A DNA stretch of 64,000 nt, taken from the NCBI RefSeq assembly GCF_007855645.1, contig NZ_CP042261.1, positions 972,501 to 1,036,500 on the forward strand. The letters are read 5' to 3'. The position numbers were made by a program, and so were the translations under genes. Positions 18,671-28,310 of this stretch are shown piece after piece. The notes beneath the pieces were generated by a model. That model was not told the origin of the DNA. It made no database searches and worked only from the letters and a program-made list of their open reading frames with translations. This stretch comes from Qingshengfaniella alkalisoli. Lineage in GTDB: Bacteria; Pseudomonadota; Alphaproteobacteria; Rhodobacterales; Rhodobacteraceae. Position 1 is the first letter of the stretch; every line of letters begins with the position of its first letter.

Positions 18671-19462
18671 GTGATAAAGGTCGAAAACCTGCACAAGCAT
18701 TTCGGCGGGTTCAGAGCCGTCGAAGGTGCGTCTCTGGAAATCGCAGAGGGTTCCATAACTGGCCTGATCGGGCCAAATGGTGCAGGGAAATCAACATTAT
18801 TCAACGTAATAGCCGGCGTTCTTAAACCGACATCCGGCCGCGTGACCATGCAAGGTGAGGACATCACCGGATTGCCACCGCATGAGCTATTTCACCGCGG
18901 CGTGCTTCGCACGTTCCAGATCGCGCATGAATTCAGTTCCATGACCGTGCGCGAGAACCTGATGATGGTTCCGGGCGAGCAACGCGGGGAGACGCTGTGG
19001 AACGCTTGGTTTCAGCGCAAACAGATCCGCGACGACGAACGCGCGCTCTTGAAGAAAGCCGATGAAGTTCTTGAGTTTCTGACGATTGATCATCTCAGGG
19101 ATGAAAAGGCCGGTAATCTTTCCGGTGGTCAGAAGAAACTTCTGGAACTCGGGCGCACCATGATGGTCGATGCCAAGGTCGTCTTTCTGGACGAGGTCGG
19201 CGCGGGCGTGAACCGGACGCTTTTGAACACCATAGGCGACGCCATCATCCGGCTGAACAAGGAACGCGGCTACACCTTCTGCCTGATCGAGCATGACATG
19301 GATTTCATCGGCAAGATGTGCGATCCGGTCATCGTCATGGCCGAAGGCAAGGTTCTGGCAGAAGGCAGCCATGACGAAATCCAGAACAATGAGCAGGTCA
19401 TCGAGGCTTATCTGGGCACTGGTCTGAAGAACAAGACCCCCGTCCCGGAGGCGCAGCCATGA
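18671..19462 (+). CDS. livG: LivG-type ABC transporter ATP-binding protein
   Basis: Cytoplasmic ATPase, 263 residues, GTG start at 18671. Walker A is GPNGAGKST, the signature LSGGQKK, and the LivG-specific TFQIAHEFSSMTVRENLM block is present. Walker B reads VVFLDEVGAGVN, where the usual DEP-x-x-G-L is changed to DEV-G-A-G-V; the catalytic Glu is kept. The C-terminal 15 residues are a Lys/Pro tail. Its stop overlaps the livF start (ATGA). Confidence 0.93.
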   Translation: MIKVENLHKHFGGFRAVEGASLEIAEGSITGLIGPNGAGKSTLFNVIAGVLKPTSGRVTMQGEDITGLPPHELFHRGVLRTFQIAHEFSSMTVRENLMMVPGEQRGETLWNAWFQRKQIRDDERALLKKADEVLEFLTIDHLRDEKAGNLSGGQKKLLELGRTMMVDAKVVFLDEVGAGVNRTLLNTIGDAIIRLNKERGYTFCLIEHDMDFIGKMCDPVIVMAEGKVLAEGSHDEIQNNEQVIEAYLGTGLKNKTPVPEAQP

Positions 19463-20163
19463 GTTTTCTTATCGGCGAGAACATGACCGGCGGGTATGGT
19501 GCCGCAGATATCCTGCATGATTGCACCCTTGCGGTCGATCTGGGCCAGATCGCCGTGATCGTCGGCCCCAACGGTGCGGGAAAATCCACAGCGATGAAAG
19601 CCGTCTTCGGCATGCTGAACCTGCGTGGCGGACAAGTTCGGCTTGACGGCCAGAACATCACCACGCTCAGCCCACAGGACCGCGTCGCCAAGGGCATGGG
19701 GTTCGTGCCGCAAACGAACAACATCTTTACTTCGCTGACTGTCGAGGAAAACCTTGAGATGGGCGCGTTCATCCGCCGCGATGATTTCTCTTCCACCATG
19801 GAACAGGTCTATGAACTGTTTCCGATCCTGCGTGAAAAGCGGCGCCAACCGGCAGGCGAGCTATCCGGCGGACAACGCCAGCAGGTAGCGGTCGGGCGGG
19901 CGCTGATGACAAAGCCCAAGGTGCTGATGCTTGACGAACCCACGGCAGGTGTCAGCCCTATCGTCATGGACGAGTTATTTGACCGCATTATCGAGGTGGC
20001 ACGCACGGGTATTTCCATCCTGATGGTAGAGCAGAACGCGCGGCAGGCACTGGAGATCGCCGATAAGGGCTATGTCCTGGTTCAGGGCCGCAACCGTTTC
20101 ACGGATACGGGACAGGCCCTTCTGGCCGACCCCGAGGTCCGGCGCAGCTTCCTTGGGGGTTAA
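19459..20163 (+). CDS. livF: LivF-type ABC transporter ATP-binding protein
   Basis: Second ATPase of the system, 234 residues: Walker A GPNGAGKST, signature LSGGQRQQ, Walker B LMLDEPTAGVSP, and VPQTNNIFTSLTVEENLEMG typical of LivF. Translationally coupled to livG. The downstream gene for a small secreted protein begins 3 bases after its stop. Confidence 0.93.
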   Translation: MSFLIGENMTGGYGAADILHDCTLAVDLGQIAVIVGPNGAGKSTAMKAVFGMLNLRGGQVRLDGQNITTLSPQDRVAKGMGFVPQTNNIFTSLTVEENLEMGAFIRRDDFSSTMEQVYELFPILREKRRQPAGELSGGQRQQVAVGRALMTKPKVLMLDEPTAGVSPIVMDELFDRIIEVARTGISILMVEQNARQALEIADKGYVLVQGRNRFTDTGQALLADPEVRRSFLGG

Positions 20164-20166
20164 CGA

Positions 20167-20553
20167 ATGAACCTCGAATCCCTGTTTGCGTATATATGCG
20201 CCCTGACCGCAGCCCTTGCCGCAAGTGGGGCAATGGCTGCGGACGCACCGCCCATCCAATTGAGTTGCTCCTTTGAAACCGAATGTTTCGAGGACGAAGA
20301 CTGCGCCGAATCCACTTTCAGCCTGTCCCTGACCGGCGAAGTGGGGATTACCGACGCGCAACTACTCAGCGACAGCGAAACCATCACCGGCAGCTTGGCG
20401 GCAACGCCCGCAGGCGGCTTGGCATTTCTCGGAATCACCGGTCCCGCCGTGCATCTTCTGTCCAAGGGCGAAGACTTCACGGCGCGCTACACGGTGCATC
20501 TGACCAACGGCCCTATGGTCATCTCCTATCTGGGACGTTGCGAGGCGGAATAA
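20167..20553 (+). CDS. Secreted cysteine-containing protein embedded in the liv operon
   Basis: Unrecognised, 128 residues. A signal peptide ends near residue 25 (AALAASGAMA), so the product should be periplasmic. The mature part has four cysteines: a cluster C34-x5-C40-x5-C46 in an acidic segment, and C125 four residues from the end, suggesting two disulphides or metal binding. The rest looks like beta strands. It starts 3 bases after livF and its TAA shares one base with the livH ATG (TAATG), so it is an integral member of the transporter operon. An accessory role for the receptor or transporter is inference. Confidence 0.8.
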   Translation: MNLESLFAYICALTAALAASGAMAADAPPIQLSCSFETECFEDEDCAESTFSLSLTGEVGITDAQLLSDSETITGSLAATPAGGLAFLGITGPAVHLLSKGEDFTARYTVHLTNGPMVISYLGRCEAE

Positions 20554-21563
20554 TGGACCTACTGAACGCACTTATAGCCTTTCTCAATTTTGTTGCAGTT
20601 CCCGCGATGGCCTATGGCAGCCAGCTTGCCCTTGGCGCGCTCGGCGTTACGCTGATCTACGGGGTTCTGCGCTTTTCCAACTTCGCACATGGCGACACGA
20701 TGGCATTCGGCACCATGGCCACGATCCTTGTGACGTGGCTGTTCCAAAGCTGGGGGATATCGATCCAACCGCTGCCAACGGCCCTGCTGGCCCTGCCCTT
20801 CGGCATCGCGATCACGGCTGCCCTGCTCTATGCGACAGACCACGGCGTGTATCGCTTCTACCGCAAGCAGAAGGCCGCGCCGGTGATCCTGATGATCGTA
20901 TCGATGGGTATCATGTTCATCCTGAACGGCGTCGTGCGCTTCATCATCGGCCCCGACGAACAACGTTTCGACGACGGCACCAGGTTTCTGGTGTCGGCAC
21001 GGGATTTCAAGGAATGGACCGGCCTGAACGAAGGTCTTGCGATCAAGACCTCGCAAGGCATCACCGTCATCACGGCGTTTATCGTCGTGGCGCTTCTGTT
21101 CTGGTTTCTGACCTATACGCGCACCGGTAAATCCATGCGCGCCTTTTCCGACAACGAGGATCTTGCGCTCCTGTCCGGCATCAATCCCGAACGTGTCGTC
21201 GCGATCACATGGCTGATCGTTGCGGGGCTGGCCACCATCGCAGGGGTTCTTTACGGGCTGGATAAATCTTTCCGTCCATTCACCTATTTCCAATTGCTGC
21301 TGCCGATCTTCGCATCCGCAATCGTCGGCGGGTTGGGCAATCCGCTGGGCGCAATCGCGGGGGGATTCATCATCGCCTTCTCCGAGGTGACGATCACATA
21401 TGCATGGAAAAAGGTCATCAGCTACATGGTGCCGGAAACGCTGGAACCCTCGGGCCTCGTCCAGCTCCTGAGCACCGATTACAAATTCGCGGTTAGCTTC
21501 GCGATCCTCGTGATCGTGCTGCTGTTCCGTCCGACAGGCCTGTTCGGAGGTAAATCCGTATGA
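20553..21563 (+). CDS. livH: LivH-type ABC transporter permease
   Basis: Inner-membrane permease, 336 residues, with about eight to ten hydrophobic segments. LRFSNFAHGDTMAFGTM is the LivH signature and IVGGLGNPLGAIAGGFIIAF the coupling-loop region. The ATG at 20553 was chosen because it overlaps the upstream stop; an in-frame open stretch further upstream crosses the cysteine-protein gene. Its stop overlaps livM (ATGA). Confidence 0.92.
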   Translation: MDLLNALIAFLNFVAVPAMAYGSQLALGALGVTLIYGVLRFSNFAHGDTMAFGTMATILVTWLFQSWGISIQPLPTALLALPFGIAITAALLYATDHGVYRFYRKQKAAPVILMIVSMGIMFILNGVVRFIIGPDEQRFDDGTRFLVSARDFKEWTGLNEGLAIKTSQGITVITAFIVVALLFWFLTYTRTGKSMRAFSDNEDLALLSGINPERVVAITWLIVAGLATIAGVLYGLDKSFRPFTYFQLLLPIFASAIVGGLGNPLGAIAGGFIIAFSEVTITYAWKKVISYMVPETLEPSGLVQLLSTDYKFAVSFAILVIVLLFRPTGLFGGKSV

Positions 21564-22867
21564 CACACACCGTCAGAACCGCTGTCATGTTCAGTTTCAT
21601 TGCCGCGCTGATCCTGTTGGCCGGGATCATGCAAGGCTGGAACAACGCATTGCTGATCCTCAATATGGGGTTGATTTCCGCAATCATGGCGCTCGGCGTC
21701 AACCTGCAATGGGGGTTTGCTGGCCTATTCAATGTCGGTGTGATGGGCTTCGTTGCGCTTGGCGGGCTAGCCTCCGTGGTGGTGTCCATGCCACCCACTG
21801 CAGGCGCATGGACATTGAACGCAGGGCCGCAGGCTATCTTCGCGCTGGCCGTTGGCATCGGCATCATCGCCGCGTGCATCTATGCTTGGAACCATATGGC
21901 AAACGGCATGGCGCGCAGCATTGCGCTGCTCGTGTTGCTGATCGGGGGGTTCTTCCTGTATCGCGGGCTTTTCGATCCTGCCGTCGCGCGTATCGAGGCG
22001 ATTGATCCTGCCGCCACTGGCTATCTTGGGGGCGTGAACCTTCCGATTCTGCTGGCTTGGCCGGTTGGCGGCTTGCTGGCTGCCGGCGCGGCTTGGGTCA
22101 TCGGCAAAACGGCACTGGGGCTGCGGTCCGACTATCTGGCGATTGCCACGTTAGGCATTGCAGAGATTGTCATCGCAATTCTAAAAAACGAGGACTGGTT
22201 GTCGCGCGGCGTGAAAAACGTCGTGGGCCTTCCGCGTCCCGTCCCGTACGAAATCGACCTTCAGAACAGTGCGAGCTTCGTTTCCCGTGCCGAAGGGCTC
22301 GGGATCGATCCGGTGACTGCCTCTACCCTGTTCGTAAAGTTCTCTTATGCGTGTCTGTTCACCGCCGTGCTGGCCCTGCTTCTGGTGCTGGCGGAACTGG
22401 CTTTGAAATCGCCTTGGGGCCGCATGATGCGAGCCATTCGTGACAATGAAACGGCTGCCGAAGCGATGGGCAAGAACGTCAAGAAACGGCATCTGCAAAT
22501 CTTTATCCTTGGCTCCGCCATCTGCGGGATTGCGGGGGCAATGATGACGACACTGGATGGACAGCTCACTCCGGGCACATACCAGCCGCTGCGCTTCACT
22601 TTCCTAATCTGGGTAATGGTGATCGTGGGCGGATCGGGCAACAATTTCGGCGCCGTCCTGGGTGGCATGCTGATCTGGTTCCTGTGGGTCGAGGTCGAAC
22701 CTATCGGTCGCTGGTTGCTGGAGGTGATCACATCGCCCCTGCCCGCCGACAACGCCCTGCGGGTTCACCTGTTGGAAAGCGCCGCGCATATGCGATTGCT
22801 AACAATGGGTATAGTGCTGCTGGTGGTGCTGCGATTCAGCCCGCGCGGGCTGCTGCCCGAACGTTAG
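21560..22867 (+). CDS. livM: LivM-type ABC transporter permease
   Basis: Second permease, 435 residues. GVNLQWGFAGLFNVGVMGFVALGG near the N-terminus and GRMMRAIRDNETAAEAMGKNVKKRHLQIF in the coupling loop are LivM signatures. It is somewhat long for the family because of an extra segment between residues 70 and 160. Last gene of the operon, followed by a strong terminator. Confidence 0.92.
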   Translation: MTHTVRTAVMFSFIAALILLAGIMQGWNNALLILNMGLISAIMALGVNLQWGFAGLFNVGVMGFVALGGLASVVVSMPPTAGAWTLNAGPQAIFALAVGIGIIAACIYAWNHMANGMARSIALLVLLIGGFFLYRGLFDPAVARIEAIDPAATGYLGGVNLPILLAWPVGGLLAAGAAWVIGKTALGLRSDYLAIATLGIAEIVIAILKNEDWLSRGVKNVVGLPRPVPYEIDLQNSASFVSRAEGLGIDPVTASTLFVKFSYACLFTAVLALLLVLAELALKSPWGRMMRAIRDNETAAEAMGKNVKKRHLQIFILGSAICGIAGAMMTTLDGQLTPGTYQPLRFTFLIWVMVIVGGSGNNFGAVLGGMLIWFLWVEVEPIGRWLLEVITSPLPADNALRVHLLESAAHMRLLTMGIVLLVVLRFSPRGLLPER

Positions 22868-22893
22868 GTCGACCCATGCGCCAGAAAGGAAAC

Positions 22894-22920
22894 AACGCCG
22901 CCCTGAAGGGCGGCGTTTTT
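22894..22920 (+). terminator. Rho-independent terminator shared by convergent operons
   Basis: AACGCCGCCC pairs perfectly with GGGCGGCGTT around TGAA and is followed by TTT on the plus strand. It sits between the livM stop and the stop of the convergent RND gene and could serve both. Confidence 0.9.
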
Positions 22921-25900
22921 CATTGAGCGTCTTTCTTTCTGCGGAACAGGCCGCCCTTCACCTTTTCCCGCATCGTCTGGAAAATCACGTAGAGCGCCGG
23001 GATCACGAAAATCCCGACCAGCGCCGCCGCCAGCATACCGCCAGCAACCCCCGTGCCCACCGCTCGACGGCTGAGCATAGATGCACCGGTCGCAGTTGCG
23101 AGCGGGATCAGACCGGCGATGAAAGCAAAGCTGGTCATCATAACCGCACGAAAACGTGCGCGCGCGCCCTCGATTGCTGCATCATGGATGTTGATACCTT
23201 CTTCCCGCCGCGCCTTGGCGAATTCGACAATCAGGATCGCGTTCTTCGCCGCCACCGCCAGTAGTACCACCAGACCGATCTGGCCATAGATGTCGAAAGC
23301 GAGCCCCGTCAGCAGCAAAGCCAACATCGCGCCCGCCACGCCGAAGGTCACGGACAGCAGCACCGCAACCGGGATCGACCAGCTTTCATACAGTGCGACC
23401 AGGAACAGATAGGCAAACAACACCGCGAAGGCGAGGATCACTCCCGTCTTACCCGATGCCAGCTTTTCCTGAAGCGCAGTGGTCGTCCATTCATAGCTGT
23501 AACCTTCCGGCAATGTGGCCTCTGCAACCTGCTCCATCGCGGCCAGCGCAGCACCGGATGCAACACCTTCGGCGGGGCCCCCGCTCAACTTCACCGAACG
23601 GATGTTGTTGTACCGCTCGATATAGGCCGGTCCTACGGTGCGCTCGACCGTGGCAAAGGCACCGATCGGAACCATCGCACCAGTCGCGGAGCGCACATGA
23701 ATACGCGGGATGTCGTCGATGTCGTTCCGGTTATCCGGTTGCGCCGTCAGGTTCACCCGCCAAGTGCGTCCGAACAGGTTGAAATCGTTGATATAGGCCG
23801 TGCCTAGCGTGCCTTGAAGCGTCGAGAACACGTCACTGAGATTGATGTTCAGCGCGTAAAGCCGTTCGCGGTCGATATCCAGATAAAGTTGCGGCGACTC
23901 CGCCGAGAATGTGGTGTACACACCCGCCAGATCGGGGTTCTGGTTCGCGGCGACCGCTAGCCCCCGTGCTGTCGCGGCAAGCTCGGACGCGTCACGGCCC
24001 TGATTGTCCAGCAGTTCGAACTCGAACCCATCCCCCGTGCCAAGTCCCGGAATAGGCGGCACGTTAAAGGCAATCACCTGTGCTTCGCGTACGGCAAGCC
24101 CGTTCATCGACGCCGTCCGAATTGCCGTGAGCGCGGAGGTTTCAACTGTCGTGCGTTCCTCGAATGGCAGCATCGTCACCAGCGAGAAGGCCGAGTTGGA
24201 TTTCGCCAGCCCGTCGATGATCGAATAGCCTACGACGCTCACCACGTTCTGCACCCCGGGAAGCTCGGACAGCATCTCTTCGACATCGGCTTGCACCAAG
24301 CGGGTGCGATTGACAGATGCGCCATCGGGCAAACGGGTTTCAACAACGAAGTTGCCATTATCTTCCGACGGCAGAAAGCCCCCCGGTACCGTCTGGAACA
24401 GTACGCCGGTCGCCGCGATTGCCGCGATCAACAGGACCAATCCAAGGATCACCCGCCGCGCGATGAACCCCGCTACGCGACCATAACCGTCGCGCGCGGA
24501 GTCGATCTTGCGGGAAATCCAGCCCAGCACGCCGCGTTGCTCACCATGATGCGGCTTCAGCACGATGGCACATAGCGCGGGGCACAGCGTCAGCGCATTG
24601 ACCGCGGAAATCACCATCGACACGGACACGGTAACCGCGAACTGGTTGAACAATTCGCCCTGAATGCCAGGGATGAAAGCCACCGGCACAAAGACCGACA
24701 GAAGAACAAGAGTCACCGCAAGAATCGCGCCGGTGATTTCTCCCATCGCGGCGCTGGCGGCCTCTGCCCCGGTCATTTCGGGGTTGGCGCGCATCTTGGC
24801 CTCGACCGCTTCCACGACAACGATCGCGTCATCCACCACGATCCCGATGGCCAACACCATCGCCAGCAGCGACACTGTGTTCAGCGACATGCCGATCGCA
24901 AGCATGAAGGCGAAGGTCCCCACCAGGGCAACCGGAACCGCGACGATGGGGATCAACGTGGCCCGGACGCTTCCGAGGAACAGGAACACCACCAGAATGA
25001 CGAGGATGAAGGCCTCCAACAGCGTGTGTTCGACCTCTTCAAGGCTGTCCACGACGAAATCGGACTGGTCGGCAACGATACTTACGGCCACACCCTCCGG
25101 GAAACTGGGCTTCAGCCGTTCAATGGTTTCCTTCACCCCATCGGCCGAGGCCAGCATATTCGCGCCCGGGGCCAGATAAACCCCGATCAGAGTGGCTGCT
25201 GCACCGTCGAAGGTGGCGGACGCCGAATAGTCCTGCGCACCAAGCACCACATCAGCGACATCGCCGATACGGATCACCGACCCGTCATCGCCCGTGCGAA
25301 GGATGATCTGTTCGAACTCCTGCGCATCGGACAAGCGCCCGCGCGTCTGGATCGCCAGCTGAAGGACAGGATCTTCTTCCATCGGTTGCGCGCCGATGGT
25401 CCCGATGGCAGCCTGAAGGTTCTGGCTTTGCAGGGCGGCGGTTACGTCAGAAGGCGTCAGTTCCAATGCGGTCAGCCGATCCACATCGAGATTGATGACC
25501 ATCGCGAACTGGTTCAGCGCGAAGAGCTGTGCATCGCCCACACCCGCCACCCGTTTGATCGGATCAAGAAGGTTGATCGTGGCGAAATTCGTGAGCATCT
25601 CGCCGGTGACGTTCTCGTTCTCGGCACTCAGTACGACGCCCAGCATCAGCGATGGTGACTTCTTGCGAACCTTAACGCCCGTTTGCTTTACCTCGGCCGG
25701 AAGACGCGGTTCCGCGATGGCCACACGGTTTTGCACGTTGACCGTGGCGATATCGGGATCCGTTCCGACCTCGAAGCTGACCGCCAGTGAATAGCTGCCA
25801 TCGGCGCCGGAGGTTGAGCTCATATAGATCATGTCGTCGACGCCGACGACCTGCTCTTCTATGACCTGCGCAACGGATTGCTCGACGACCTCGGCGCTCG

Positions 25901-26057
25901 CGCCCGGATAGCTGGCCGTCACATTGATCTGTGGCGGCACGATGTCGGGATAGCGCTCGGTCGGGATCACGTTCAGTGCAATCAGGCCCGCGACGAACAA
26001 GACGATGGAAATGACCCCGGACAAGCGGGGCCGACGAATGAAAAGATCAGCCAACAT
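22920..26057 (-). CDS. RND multidrug efflux transporter (HAE1/AcrB type)
   Basis: Inner-membrane proton-driven drug pump subunit, 1045 residues, standard for AcrB/MexB. It opens with [23 protein letters not shown] (first membrane helix). [15 protein letters not shown] in TM4 carries the two proton-relay aspartates and [15 protein letters not shown] in TM10 the lysine. Two large periplasmic loops fit the trimeric RND plan. The adaptor gene ends 4 bases upstream. No outer-membrane channel gene adjoins, so a distant TolC is likely. Substrates unknown. Confidence 0.95.
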   Translation of the reverse strand: MLADLFIRRPRLSGVISIVLFVAGLIALNVIPTERYPDIVPPQINVTASYPGASAEVVEQSVAQVIEEQVVGVDDMIYMSSTSGADGSYSLAVSFEVGTDPDIATVNVQNRVAIAEPRLPAEVKQTGVKVRKKSPSLMLGVVLSAENENVTGEMLTNFATINLLDPIKRVAGVGDAQLFALNQFAMVINLDVDRLTALELTPSDVTAALQSQNLQAAIGTIGAQPMEEDPVLQLAIQTRGRLSDAQEFEQIILRTGDDGSVIRIGDVADVVLGAQDYSASATFDGAAATLIGVYLAPGANMLASADGVKETIERLKPSFPEGVAVSIVADQSDFVVDSLEEVEHTLLEAFILVILVVFLFLGSVRATLIPIVAVPVALVGTFAFMLAIGMSLNTVSLLAMVLAIGIVVDDAIVVVEAVEAKMRANPEMTGAEAASAAMGEITGAILAVTLVLLSVFVPVAFIPGIQGELFNQFAVTVSVSMVISAVNALTLCPALCAIVLKPHHGEQRGVLGWISRKIDSARDGYGRVAGFIARRVILGLVLLIAAIAATGVLFQTVPGGFLPSEDNGNFVVETRLPDGASVNRTRLVQADVEEMLSELPGVQNVVSVVGYSIIDGLAKSNSAFSLVTMLPFEERTTVETSALTAIRTASMNGLAVREAQVIAFNVPPIPGLGTGDGFEFELLDNQGRDASELAATARGLAVAANQNPDLAGVYTTFSAESPQLYLDIDRERLYALNINLSDVFSTLQGTLGTAYINDFNLFGRTWRVNLTAQPDNRNDIDDIPRIHVRSATGAMVPIGAFATVERTVGPAYIERYNNIRSVKLSGGPAEGVASGAALAAMEQVAEATLPEGYSYEWTTTALQEKLASGKTGVILAFAVLFAYLFLVALYESWSIPVAVLLSVTFGVAGAMLALLLTGLAFDIYGQIGLVVLLAVAAKNAILIVEFAKARREEGINIHDAAIEGARARFRAVMMTSFAFIAGLIPLATATGASMLSRRAVGTGVAGGMLAAALVGIFVIPALYVIFQTMREKVKGGLFRRKKDAQ

Positions 26058-26061
26058 CGGT

Positions 26062-27183
26062 TCAACCGCCCTGTGCGTCTTGTGACTGTTCGAGGGATTG
26101 CGGCGGTGCTGCGTCCACCTTAATTCCGTCTCTTACCTTATTGATTCCCTGCGATACCACGCGTTCGCCTTCGTCTAGACCCTGATCAACGATTGCCAGG
26201 CCCTGCGTGTTGCGGGCGACGGTGATGCGTCGACGTTCAACCGTGTCATCATCGCCCACGACAAAGACAAAATCGCCCGCCAAGTCCCGCTGAACGGCGG
26301 ACATCGGAATTGTCAGAACCTGGTCAGGCGTGTTCGACGTCAGAACCACGCGCACCAATTCGTTATGCAGCAGCTTGTTGTCAGGGTTATCGAAACGCGC
26401 CCGCACAAGAATGGAGTCAGTGCCCTGATTGACTTGCGTGTCGATGAAGTCGACATCACCGGCACGTTCATACTGTGTGCCATTGGCCAGCGTCAGCGTG
26501 GCCGCCTCGGCTGTCTGTGCGTTGCCAGCCCCGACGCGATCAAGGAAATTGCGAAGGATGGAGGTGGGCACCTCGAATTCGGCATGGATCGGGTCAAGGC
26601 TGGTGAGCGTCGCCAGCGGCCCAACCTCGGGTGACAGAAGCGCGCCTTCATCCAGCTGCGCCACGCCGATCGTGCCTGAAAACGGTGCGGTAATCTCGGT
26701 ATAGGACAGGTTGATCCGTGCGCGGTCGAGTGTCGCTTGCAGCATGGCCAACTGACCTTCCGCCTCGCCCAGAGATGCTTCTGCCCTGTCGAGAACAGCT
26801 TCAGCGGCCGTGTCGCTGGCGACCAGCCGTTCTTGCCGGTCCCGTTCGATCTGGGCAAGCCTGCGCTGCGCCTCCGCGGCTTTCACATTACCTTCGGCTT
26901 CCTGAACGGCTGCTTCATAGAGATCACGTTCGATAGTGAACAAGAGATCCCCTTGTTCCACGATTACACCTTCCGTGAAATGTACCTGCATCAATGTGCC
27001 GGAAACACGCGGTATGATGTTGATGGTCTGATCCGATACAAGCCGCCCGTTAAAGGTTGCCGTTTCTCCAATTTCTCTGATGGTGGCGGGTTCAGCGGTG
27101 ACTGCAGGAAGCGGTGCATCTTGCGCGAACGCGGGCGTTACGCACATCACCGCTACGACGCAGAATAGGCTTGATCTGGTCAA
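26062..27183 (-). CDS. RND efflux periplasmic adaptor subunit (AcrA/MexA type)
   Basis: Membrane-fusion protein, 373 residues, signal peptide to about residue 20 ([14 protein letters not shown]). Then come the barrel-sandwich halves ([27 protein letters not shown] and [20 protein letters not shown]) around an alpha-helical hairpin. The start is TTG at 27183, supported by GAGGGA 7 bases upstream and by the signal peptide beginning there. No lipobox cysteine. Co-transcribed with the pump. Confidence 0.92.
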   Translation of the reverse strand: MTRSSLFCVVAVMCVTPAFAQDAPLPAVTAEPATIREIGETATFNGRLVSDQTINIIPRVSGTLMQVHFTEGVIVEQGDLLFTIERDLYEAAVQEAEGNVKAAEAQRRLAQIERDRQERLVASDTAAEAVLDRAEASLGEAEGQLAMLQATLDRARINLSYTEITAPFSGTIGVAQLDEGALLSPEVGPLATLTSLDPIHAEFEVPTSILRNFLDRVGAGNAQTAEAATLTLANGTQYERAGDVDFIDTQVNQGTDSILVRARFDNPDNKLLHNELVRVVLTSNTPDQVLTIPMSAVQRDLAGDFVFVVGDDDTVERRRITVARNTQGLAIVDQGLDEGERVVSQGINKVRDGIKVDAAPPQSLEQSQDAQGG

Positions 27184-27227
27184 TTTATGTCCCTCAATCA
27201 GTCAGATGCGTCGCGGGGCGGTCCGTC

Positions 27228-27244
27228 ATTGACGCGATGTCAAT
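27228..27244. promoter_or_regulatory. Inverted repeat upstream of the RND operon
   Basis: ATTGAC and GTCAAT are perfect inverse copies with 5 bases between, 45 bases before the adaptor start and after the AraC gene. A plausible operator for the pump; the binding protein is unknown. Confidence 0.45.
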
Positions 27245-27288
27245 TTTGACTTTGCCAGCGATTGCACCACCGCACAACCTTTCTGATG

Positions 27289-28143
27289 TCATGGCCATGC
27301 CGCAAATGACCGATCGGAGCGATCATCCCGTCTGACGGTCATTCGACGAAACTTTCCGGGCGGCTGGCCTTCATGCCGCGCAAAAAAACGGTTGAAATAG
27401 GCGGGGTCCTGAAACCCCAGACGAAAGGCGATCTCTGACACTTGGAGGCCGGAGTTCATCAGAAGGTCGCGGGCCTCGCGGTACAGTTCGCGATGCAGAT
27501 AGGCTTGCGGCGATACTCCCGTTGCCCGCAGGATCGCGGATTTCAGGCGATCGCGCGACACTCCGATGGCTTCAGCGTAGTCGGTTATCTTCCAATGGTC
27601 GCGTGCATGCCGGCTAGCGAGGCGGACAAAGGTTTCAACGATGCTGCGCGGAACGGAGCGCGAAATCAACTGGTCTACCCGCGCCCTTCGCCACAGCAGG
27701 ATGAAGATGACAACGCTCAGATTTTCGACGACCAAGCCGCTGCCCGGCCCCGCCTGATAGCTCTCATCACGAATGCTTTGCAGATGGCCTAGCACCGATT
27801 GCCATTCCGACCTGTCGGAGAAGCTCAAGACGAAACTACGACCCAGCATGGCGTTCGGCCCCAACCCCAACTCCTCGCTTGGTACGCAGCGCATAAGCCC
27901 GATGTCAGACAAGATCAGGTAAAGCCCGCGACTTCCCGCTTCCAGTACCAGACGACCGCTTTGCCCGGCAGGCAGCCAGACGACGCGACCCGCTTCGATT
28001 TGCACCGGACGCCCGCGATCATGCACGACGCCCCGGCCCGACGACAACATGACGACATAGGACCTGTCGCGGGCCAGACCGAACTCCGCCCGACCGAGAG
28101 GCGCGGAAACGTCGCGGGCCTCTACATGGGGATTCTGTTCCAT
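27289..28143 (-). CDS. AraC-family transcriptional regulator
   Basis: 284 residues from the ATG at 28143. A sensing N-terminal half (cupin-like, QIEAGRVVWLPAGQSGRLVLEAG) is followed by two helix-turn-helix motifs, KITDYAEAIGVSRDRLKSAILRATG and QVSEIAFRLGFQDPAYFNRFFARHEGQPPGKFRR, the standard AraC C-terminus. A longer frame to 28362 was rejected because it would run into the divergent binding-protein gene. It lies between the RND operon (same strand) and a divergent aromatic-type ABC operon, so it may control either. The HTH resembles the regulators of 4-hydroxybenzoate/aromatic genes (PobR/HpaA type), though this is only a suggestion. Confidence 0.85.
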   Translation of the reverse strand: MEQNPHVEARDVSAPLGRAEFGLARDRSYVVMLSSGRGVVHDRGRPVQIEAGRVVWLPAGQSGRLVLEAGSRGLYLILSDIGLMRCVPSEELGLGPNAMLGRSFVLSFSDRSEWQSVLGHLQSIRDESYQAGPGSGLVVENLSVVIFILLWRRARVDQLISRSVPRSIVETFVRLASRHARDHWKITDYAEAIGVSRDRLKSAILRATGVSPQAYLHRELYREARDLLMNSGLQVSEIAFRLGFQDPAYFNRFFARHEGQPPGKFRRMTVRRDDRSDRSFAAWP

Positions 28144-28271
28144 GCCGGGGCGACTTGATTGCCCATTGGGAAGGCGTGTTGGCTGGCTCAAACTGGCACC
28201 ATATGTCCATGTCTTGGCCCTATAAGTGCATTTTTTGTGACGAGCTTCCAGATTAATCTTGATGAACGACA

Positions 28272-28285
28272 GCCTGCTTGCAGGC
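28272..28285 (+). repeat. Short hairpin in the binding-protein leader
   Basis: GCCTGC-TT-GCAGGC, 25 bases before the ATG of the ABC binding-protein gene. Could be an operator in the divergent AraC/ABC region or a leader hairpin; nothing more can be said. Confidence 0.35.
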
Positions 28286-28310
28286 GGCGAAAACTTGAGG
28301 GAGGACAACG

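Noticed and set aside
20559-21566. A 335-codon minus-strand frame opposite livH
   Set aside because: Same reason: antisense of a hydrophobic gene; no start signal and no family.
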